From Alteromonas sp. KUL49 (GTDB taxonomy: Bacteria; Pseudomonadota; Gammaproteobacteria; Enterobacterales; Alteromonadaceae), in contig NZ_BJKL01000001.1 in NCBI RefSeq assembly GCF_006538345.1, positions 672,998 through 736,997 on the forward strand: DNA of 64,000 bases, in the 5' to 3' direction. A program made the position numbers and the translations under genes. The notes below the pieces were generated by a model. It was not told the DNA's origin. It made no database searches and was given only the letters and a program-made list of their open reading frames with translations. Below, piece by piece: positions 60,035 through 64,000 of the stretch. Each line of letters begins with the position of its first letter. Position 1 is the stretch's first letter.

Positions 60035-60081
60035 TGTACAGTATATTGAACAAGTATAGTTGAATTTTGAGAGTTGTACAA
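60035..60081 (-). promoter_or_regulatory. yefM-yoeB promoter and operator
   Basis: On the minus strand, TTGTAC (60081-60076), 17 bases, and TATACT (60058-60053) form a good promoter. Two TGTACA palindromes, the core known from E. coli yefM operators, lie at 60075-60080 (over the -35) and 60035-60040 (downstream of the start). This fits autorepression. Confidence 0.72.
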
Positions 60082-60105
60082 TAAGTTGTGCAATGACCGA
60101 ATGGC

Positions 60106-60216
60106 AGCTAACACTAAGCTAAGGGGCAAATGCGCAATGCGATAATCGCGAAGCCGCATTGTGTTTTTGTCCCAGCAGCCCGCGCAGTGGGATGCGACTT
60201 GAGCGTCTTGTTAGGC
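60106..60216 (-). repeat. attC site 4
   Basis: 111 bp from AGCTAAC to GTTAGGC with inner stem GCAATGCG/CGCATTGT. It is the attC of the 60211-60675 cassette to its right, and its final GTTAG contains the stop codon of that gene. Confidence 0.9.
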
Positions 60217-60675
60217 ACCGTGCTGCTTAAGCTTGATAAGAGCATCCCTGAATTCATTTCGCGTTTCCCTGGGTTCACAATAAATAGTTAGAAAAAAGAG
60301 CGTTTTCTTCAGTTTGATTTTAGTGAGTTGATTTTCTTTGAAATAGAAGTGTGCGCGCTCAAAGGTGACAACACAAGTATCCTGAGATAAATTTTCTAAG
60401 GCCCTGTGTATTTCATGATTACTCACTGGAGAAGTAATCATCATTTCTATTGGCCCACGTGGCCAATTTTTAACTGCGGTAATGAAATAACCCATTGGAC
60501 TATTTGAAATATTTTTAGCGCTTATAGGGCTTAATTGTCCAAATGATAAATGAAAATCAGTTGTTCTGATGATGGATAGCTTTTTGGAGAGCCGAAATTT
60601 TTCCTTGTTTACTGCTGGAACAATGAAAAAGTAAACGAGGAAGATAATTGAAAAAGTAACGGCCAATTCAAGCAT
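60211..60675 (-). CDS. Cassette gene: membrane-anchored hypothetical protein
   Basis: Not recognised. 154 residues: an N-terminal membrane helix (AVTFSIIFLVYFFIVPAV) then a soluble domain of about 130 residues with ITAVKNWPRGPIEMMI and a basic C-terminal helix. The stop TAA lies in the GTTAG end of attC site 4. The start is 17 bases from the cassette edge. Confidence 0.55.
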   Translation of the reverse strand: MLELAVTFSIIFLVYFFIVPAVNKEKFRLSKKLSIIRTTDFHLSFGQLSPISAKNISNSPMGYFITAVKNWPRGPIEMMITSPVSNHEIHRALENLSQDTCVVTFERAHFYFKENQLTKIKLKKTLFFLTIYCEPRETRNEFRDALIKLKQHGA

Positions 60676-60691
60676 GATATGTTTCTAGGGT

Positions 60692-60802
60692 GCCTAACAC
60701 TAAGCTAAGGGGCAAAAGCAAAGTGCGAAAATGGCGAAGCCGCACTGTGTTTTTGTCCCAGCAGCCCGCGCAGTGGGATGCGACTTGAGCGTTTTGTTAG
60801 GT
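60692..60802 (-). repeat. attC site 5
   Basis: 111 bp from GCCTAAC to GTTAGGT; inner stem AGTGCG/CGCACT with loop AAAATGGCGAAGC. The CDS ending at 60705 reads nearly through it. attC of the 60803-61112 cassette. Confidence 0.9.
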
Positions 60803-61106
60803 GACATTTTTTTAAAACTTCCTCTATGAATTTATCTAATTCTTGGGGAAAAGACTTACCCACCTTTCCAAAGTACAAGCCTATTTCATTTTGCCCAACA
60901 ACGTGACAGCCAAAGGCATTTTCTATAGTCAAAGTTTTCATGTCGTCTAGGCCTTCAAATGCCAGCAGAAACTTTGGATTTCCGTTTGGCCTAGCAAATT
61001 CCCAGTAGCCTGAAATCTCATAACCGTTGCTAGGTAGTTCTTGAACGAATTGCCACTTTTTTCTTTCTAAAGCTTTTCTTAAAAGCTCCAAATGTTTAAT
61101 GCTCAT
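60705..61106 (-). CDS. Cassette gene whose 3' end reads through its attC
   Basis: Not recognised. 133 residues starting MSIKHLELLRKALERKKWQF. It contains GYEISGYWEFARPNG and LLAFEGLDDMKTLTI, perhaps a small alpha/beta domain. The gene does not stop before attC site 5: the last 30 or so residues (about TKRSSRIPL to FAFAP) are encoded by the attC itself, with the stop near its far end. The start is seven bases inside the cassette, with only the TTAGG of the attC core as a possible ribosome site. Confidence 0.55.
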   Translation of the reverse strand: MSIKHLELLRKALERKKWQFVQELPSNGYEISGYWEFARPNGNPKFLLAFEGLDDMKTLTIENAFGCHVVGQNEIGLYFGKVGKSFPQELDKFIEEVLKKCHLTKRSSRIPLRGLLGQKHSAASPFSHFAFAP

Positions 61107-61112
61107 GGTGGC

Positions 61113-61223
61113 ACCTAACACTAAGCTAAGGGGCAAATGTACAATGCGATAATCGCGAAGCCGCATTGTATATTTGTCCCAGCAGCCCGCGCAGCGGGAT
61201 GCGACTTAAGCGTTTTGTTAGCC
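61113..61223 (-). repeat. attC site 6
   Basis: 111 bp from ACCTAAC to GTTAGCC with inner stem TACAATGCG/CGCATTGTA. Belongs to the 61218-61730 cassette, which ends in it. Confidence 0.9.
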
Positions 61224-61730
61224 ACTTTTCCACCTTGATTTAATAGATGCAAGAACTGCTCTTGCTTTTATAACCGAAAATGGGAAAGGCAATTCACAAA
61301 TACAAAAAACAAGAATAGAGTTTTGTGTATAAGTAGCATAAAAGTTGTCGGAGATATGTATGCGATTTGTAGTACAAGATGCGAATAATAACTTCCCGTT
61401 ATTTTGATTAATTTTAAAACCATACTCTTTTAGAATAGGTATAACAGCTTGTAAAAATTGTTCGTGGTTCGTTCCCGATATAACGGTAGGTGAATACTGC
61501 TTTCTTACCAAGAAATAGCTAACCGCAAGACTTAAAATTAAAAGGAAGGAAAGAGAAAATTGTTTTCCCATGTATGGCTGTAAAACCTCTGTAATTATTA
61601 AGCTAATAAAAACAAAAGGCAGACCATTGAGAAACGCTTGAAAGAAAATATGAAGATGCTTCAAAAGCCATGGAGCTTCTAGAGTAAGTTTCTCATTCCC
61701 AATTGTTCGTACAACATCCATTCTATACAT
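61218..61730 (-). CDS. Cassette gene: two-helix membrane protein
   Basis: Not recognised. 170 residues: N-terminal amphipathic part (DVVRTIGNEKLTLEAP), two membrane helices (about 30-55 and 58-78), then a soluble domain with TNHEQFLQAVIPILKEYGF and a FSVIKARAVLASIKSRW end. ATG at 61730 is five bases from the cassette edge; an internal Met at 61721 is possible. A deleted relative lies at 57050-57180. The stop lies in the GTTAG end of attC site 6. Confidence 0.58.
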   Translation of the reverse strand: MYRMDVVRTIGNEKLTLEAPWLLKHLHIFFQAFLNGLPFVFISLIITEVLQPYMGKQFSLSFLLILSLAVSYFLVRKQYSPTVISGTNHEQFLQAVIPILKEYGFKINQNNGKLLFASCTTNRIHISDNFYATYTQNSILVFCICELPFPFSVIKARAVLASIKSRWKSG

Positions 61731-61734
61731 AAGT

Positions 61735-61840
61735 GGCTAACTTCCAAATAAGGGGCGCAGGCACGGGGCTATAATCGCGCAGCGGCCCCGTGTATGCGTC
61801 CCAGCCCGCGCCAGCGGGCGACTTAATTTGTTTGTTATAA
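61735..61840 (-). repeat. attC site 7 (second type)
   Basis: 106 bp from GGCTAAC to GTTATAA. It differs from the common type: ACTTCCAAATAAGGGGCG, GGCACGGGG paired with CCCCGTG, and a terminal stem CCCGC/GCGGG. The same type occurs only at 62709-62814, each time to the left of a gene-less cassette. Confidence 0.88.
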
Positions 61841-62171
61841 ATGATTTACGGTTAAAGCTGCAAGTGAAAAGAGTGCTGTTTTGAATTTGCTTTAGATGTT
61901 TTTAACAGCCAGCCATGGCGCGCGTTGAGCTTAAGCGACGTTCAAAAGAGATTTGCCGCCACAAGTCACTACTTAAGTAGCAACTGTAGAATTGAATACA
62001 ACCTTTCACGTGCTTGGTCGTAGCCGTTCTTGAATTATCCGCGAAGAAAGGCCGAAAAGAGTGGTTTGTTTACGCAGTCGAATGGTTGAGTACAAACGCT
62101 GTTAATTGAAAAGAAAAACTAGAAGTTAATGACTGCTGAAAAAAGAGTTTAAGCCCAAATGTCGTCATGGT
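61841..62171 (-). other. Gene-less cassette body, copy A
   Basis: 331 bp between two attC sites without a convincing gene on either strand. The longest tidy frame in array direction is 32 codons (62070-62168, MTTFGLKLFFQQ start), which in copy B is broken by a stop at codon 12, so coding is unlikely to be conserved. Near-duplicate of 62815-63145: same length and about nine of ten bases identical by eye. Confidence 0.8.
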
Positions 62172-62282
62172 TTATAACACTAAGCTAAGGGGCAAATGTA
62201 CAATGCGATAATCGCGAATCCGCATTGTGTATTTGTCCCAGCAGCCCGCGCAGCGGGTTGCGACTTGAGCGTTTTGTTATGT
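62172..62282 (-). repeat. attC site 8
   Basis: 111 bp from TTATAAC to GTTATGT, the common type, inner stem TACAATGCG/CGCATTGTG, one change in the loop arm (CGGGTTG). Belongs to the 62285-62683 cassette. Confidence 0.9.
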
Positions 62283-62284
62283 GC

Positions 62285-62683
62285 CTACTCCCAATAACCT
62301 CTTTGGCGCGATAACAGCTCCATCAGCTCATAGTAAACTTCTTCACCTTCTTCCCGCTCTTCGAGAATCGTATTTATATTATCAAGTCTAGTGTTCAATT
62401 TAGAGTTTTCATCTTGAAGCATATCAAGCTGCATAGTTATTTTTTCAATCTGTATATCTTGTTGTGAAATAATTCGGTCAGATTGAGTTTTGATCATTAC
62501 TGTTGCTATCCCTACTACTAATGTTACAAGTGCCGCAAACCATTTTGCGTAAGAATCGATCCTCTTTGTCGAAAGTTCAAGCCTGCTTGTTGTGGCATTC
62601 ATAAGTGCAGCTACAGCCTCAACTTGGTCTCTCGCATCTGGCTTAATCCCTGAAGCTTTTGATGTATATTCATTTTCATCCAT
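62285..62683 (-). CDS. Cassette gene: membrane protein with coiled coil
   Basis: Not recognised by family. 132 residues: a polar N-terminus (MDENEYTSKASGIKPDAR), a membrane helix (WFAALVTLVVGIATVMI, about 58-74) and a C-terminal coiled coil with heptads (about 80-120; IEKITMQLDMLQDENSKLNTRL). The ATG at 62683 is preferred to one 27 bases upstream because of AAGGA twelve bases before it. The stop is three bases after the attC core. Confidence 0.6.
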   Translation of the reverse strand: MDENEYTSKASGIKPDARDQVEAVAALMNATTSRLELSTKRIDSYAKWFAALVTLVVGIATVMIKTQSDRIISQQDIQIEKITMQLDMLQDENSKLNTRLDNINTILEEREEGEEVYYELMELLSRQRGYWE

Positions 62684-62708
62684 ATTACTTTCCTTATAAC
62701 CTTTTGGC

Positions 62709-62814
62709 ACATAACTTCCAAATAAGGGGCGCAGGCACGGGGCTATAATCGCGCAGCGGCCCCGTGTATGCGTCCCAGTGCGCGTCAGCGCACGACTTAA
62801 TTTGTTTGTTATAA
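62709..62814 (-). repeat. attC site 9 (second type)
   Basis: 106 bp from ACATAAC to GTTATAA, the same type as 61735-61840. The terminal stem is TGCGC/GCGCA in place of CCCGC/GCGGG: several positions changed on both sides with pairing kept. Confidence 0.88.
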
Positions 62815-63145
62815 ATGATTTACGGTAAAAGCTGCAAGTGAAAAGAGTGCTGTTTTGAATTTGCTTTTGATGTTTTTAACAACCGGCCATGGCGCGCACT
62901 GAGCTTAAGCGGCGTTCAAAAGAGATTTGCTGCCACAAGTTACCGCTGATGTAGCAACTGTAGAATTGAATACAACCTTTCACTTATTTGGTCGTAGCCG
63001 TTCTTGAACTATCTGCGAAGAAAGGCCGAAAAGAGAGAGTTGTTTACGCAGTCGAATGGTTGAGAGCAAATGCTGTTAATTGAAAAGAAAAACTAGAAGC
63101 TAATGACTATTGAAAAAAGCGTTTAAGCCCAAATTTCGCCATGGT
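62815..63145 (-). other. Gene-less cassette body, copy B
   Basis: 331 bp, near-duplicate of copy A, with no frame longer than about thirty codons that is shared by both copies. Differences are spread evenly and not at third positions of any frame I could find. Could carry a promoter or a non-coding RNA; neither is shown by clear hexamers. Confidence 0.78.
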
Positions 63146-63256
63146 TTATAACACTAAGCTAAGGGGCAAAAGCACAATGCGAAAATAGCGAAGCCGCATT
63201 GTGTTTTTGTCCCAGCAGCCCGCGCAGCGGGATGCGACTTGAGCGTTTTGTTAGGC
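63146..63256 (-). repeat. attC site 10
   Basis: 111 bp from TTATAAC to GTTAGGC, common type with inner stem CACAATGCG/CGCATTGTG. Belongs to the 63263-63694 cassette. Confidence 0.9.
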
Positions 63257-63262
63257 ACGTGT

Positions 63263-63694
63263 TTACATACAGGGTACTTGTTCATAGGTTATACCTTGTC
63301 CCAACTGCTTTTTAAAAGTGATATCTGCAATGCAGACTTCGTTTGGTATTTCTTGTATGACGCCTAAATTAGTGCCAATCCATTTTTCGTTTTCTTTGAA
63401 AAAGTAAAACTCCCACACTAACCCACTTTTTAGATGAGAATATTTAACGAAGCACGCAACGGTGTTAAAGAGAGGCGAGTCGTGATTTTGGCTACATTCG
63501 TGATCTGTGATTTCGCCGTACTGATCAATAGCGTCCACGAAATATGTGACTTTGTCAGTTTGATAGAAATCTGACAGCCCATCCTGAGGCGAATTCATCT
63601 GGAGTATTTTTGAAGTGATATCCGTAACGCTTTCTTGCGCGTAAACCAAGTTTGAAAAGATGCAAAAAAGAGTTATTCGTAAAATTTTTGCCAT
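63263..63694 (-). CDS. Cassette gene: secreted hypothetical protein
   Basis: Not recognised. 143 residues with a signal peptide (about 1-19, ending LVYAQ) and four Cys in the mature protein (HECSQNH, TVACF, NEVCIAD, VPCM), consistent with two disulfides in the periplasm. ATG at 63694 is six bases from the cassette edge. The stop is seven bases after the attC core. Confidence 0.58.
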   Translation of the reverse strand: MAKILRITLFCIFSNLVYAQESVTDITSKILQMNSPQDGLSDFYQTDKVTYFVDAIDQYGEITDHECSQNHDSPLFNTVACFVKYSHLKSGLVWEFYFFKENEKWIGTNLGVIQEIPNEVCIADITFKKQLGQGITYEQVPCM

Positions 63695-63699
63695 GGAGT

Positions 63700-63810
63700 G
63701 CCTAACACTAAGCTAAGGGGCAAATGTACAATGCGAAAATCGCGAAGCCGCATTGTATATTTGTCCCAGCAGCCCGCGCAGCGGGATGCGACTTGAGCGT
63801 TTTGTTATAC
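63700..63810 (-). repeat. attC site 11
   Basis: 111 bp from GCCTAAC to GTTATAC, common type with inner stem TACAATGCG/CGCATTGTA. The last full attC in the window; belongs to the cassette cut by the right edge. Confidence 0.9.
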
Positions 63811-63820
63811 GAATAGCCCA

Positions 63821-64000
63821 TTAATTCATAGAAAGCAGTTGTCTGGGCTTAAGTTCTAGATTGCTCTCCAAACTTTCAACTTTATGAAGGAGTTCTGCAT
63901 TGGTTTCATTTGCCTTATTAAGTTGAATTTGAAGCTGACTCATTTGAGCTTGAACAGTTTTATTAGTGCTGCTTTGCTGAACTAACATGAAAGCTTGAAG
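63821..64000 (-). CDS. Cassette gene, partial: coiled-coil C-terminus
   Basis: The frame is open from the right edge to a TAA at 63821-63823, 59 residues. It is rich in Gln, Asn, Leu and Glu with heptad-like spacing (QMSQLQIQLNKANETNAEL), so probably a coiled coil, as in the cassette protein at 62285-62683. The start lies beyond the window, so length and family are unknown. Confidence 0.6.
   Translation of the reverse strand, partial: LQAFMLVQQSSTNKTVQAQMSQLQIQLNKANETNAELLHKVESLESNLELKPRQLLSMN

Noticed and set aside
62070..62168. 32-codon frame in gene-less cassette A as a real gene
   Set aside because: The homologous frame in copy B has a stop at codon 12, and no ribosome site is present.
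57926..63810. CRISPR array
   Set aside because: The repeats are 97-112 bp, imperfect and palindromic, and the spacers are whole genes of 300-700 bp with ribosome sites. Core sites GTTRRRY/RYYYAAC identify attC, not CRISPR.

Overview
The window looks like a chromosome segment of a marine gammaproteobacterium of the Alteromonadales (Alteromonas-like). The evidence is the gene order: maoP-ilvIH, tatABC-tatD-hemB, gppA-rhlB facing trxA-rho, purEK and purA are arranged as in enterobacteria or their marine relatives. In addition there are a large TonB-dependent receptor, secreted hydrolases, several sodium-coupled transporters (NhaA, NhaC) and a chromosomal integron cassette array. No rRNA, phage or transposase gene was seen. 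The family calls come from reading the sequence, without database searches.

Layout. 0.2-3.1 kb: maoP, then the acetolactate synthase operon ilvIH. 3.3-11.1 kb: a TonB receptor, a YfcC-type permease and an isoaspartyl dipeptidase on the minus strand, divergent from a secreted cyanophycinase-family (S51) peptidase. Read together these form a candidate pathway for scavenging the cyanobacterial storage polymer cyanophycin. The shared intergenic region holds a compact multi-hairpin RNA candidate. 11.1-28.3 kb: an outer-membrane-like protein, tatABC, tatD, a diguanylate cyclase, hemB, gppA, rhlB, trxA, rho, an M20 peptidase, a hybrid histidine kinase and nhaA. 28.4-39.2 kb: purEK, tRNA-Thr, a copper chaperone, dps, a sugar dehydrogenase, cnoX, a PLP enzyme, purA and an aldehyde dehydrogenase. 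39.2-43.2 kb: a PepSY protein, gamma-glutamyltransferase and an NhaC-type antiporter. 43.5-48.7 kb: a peptidoglycan salvage cluster (GH3 hexosaminidase, NamZ, MurQ, Alr). 48.8-53.3 kb: small and membrane proteins, including a probable Rof, ArgO and a frameshifted YitT-family gene.

53.6-64.0 kb is the accessory part. From about 57 kb to the right edge it is an integron cassette array with at least twelve recognisable attC sites of roughly 100-112 bp plus one eroded site. The array reads leftward (minus strand), so any integrase should lie beyond the right edge. Cassettes carry two toxin-antitoxin pairs, secreted, lipoprotein or membrane proteins of unknown function, and two near-duplicate cassettes without a plausible gene. 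To the left, 53.6-57 kb is a run of small minus-strand genes that may be older cassettes which have lost their attC sites. A cassette relic with an internally deleted gene and a shrunken attC sits at the boundary.

Three copies of an unrecognised hairpin element (after ilvH, after the sugar dehydrogenase and after purA) keep a common core, while the outer stem has a different but always self-complementary sequence in each copy. This suggests selection on structure. Two genes, the cyanophycinase and yitT, are each broken by one base in a T run, which could be phase variation or sequencing error.
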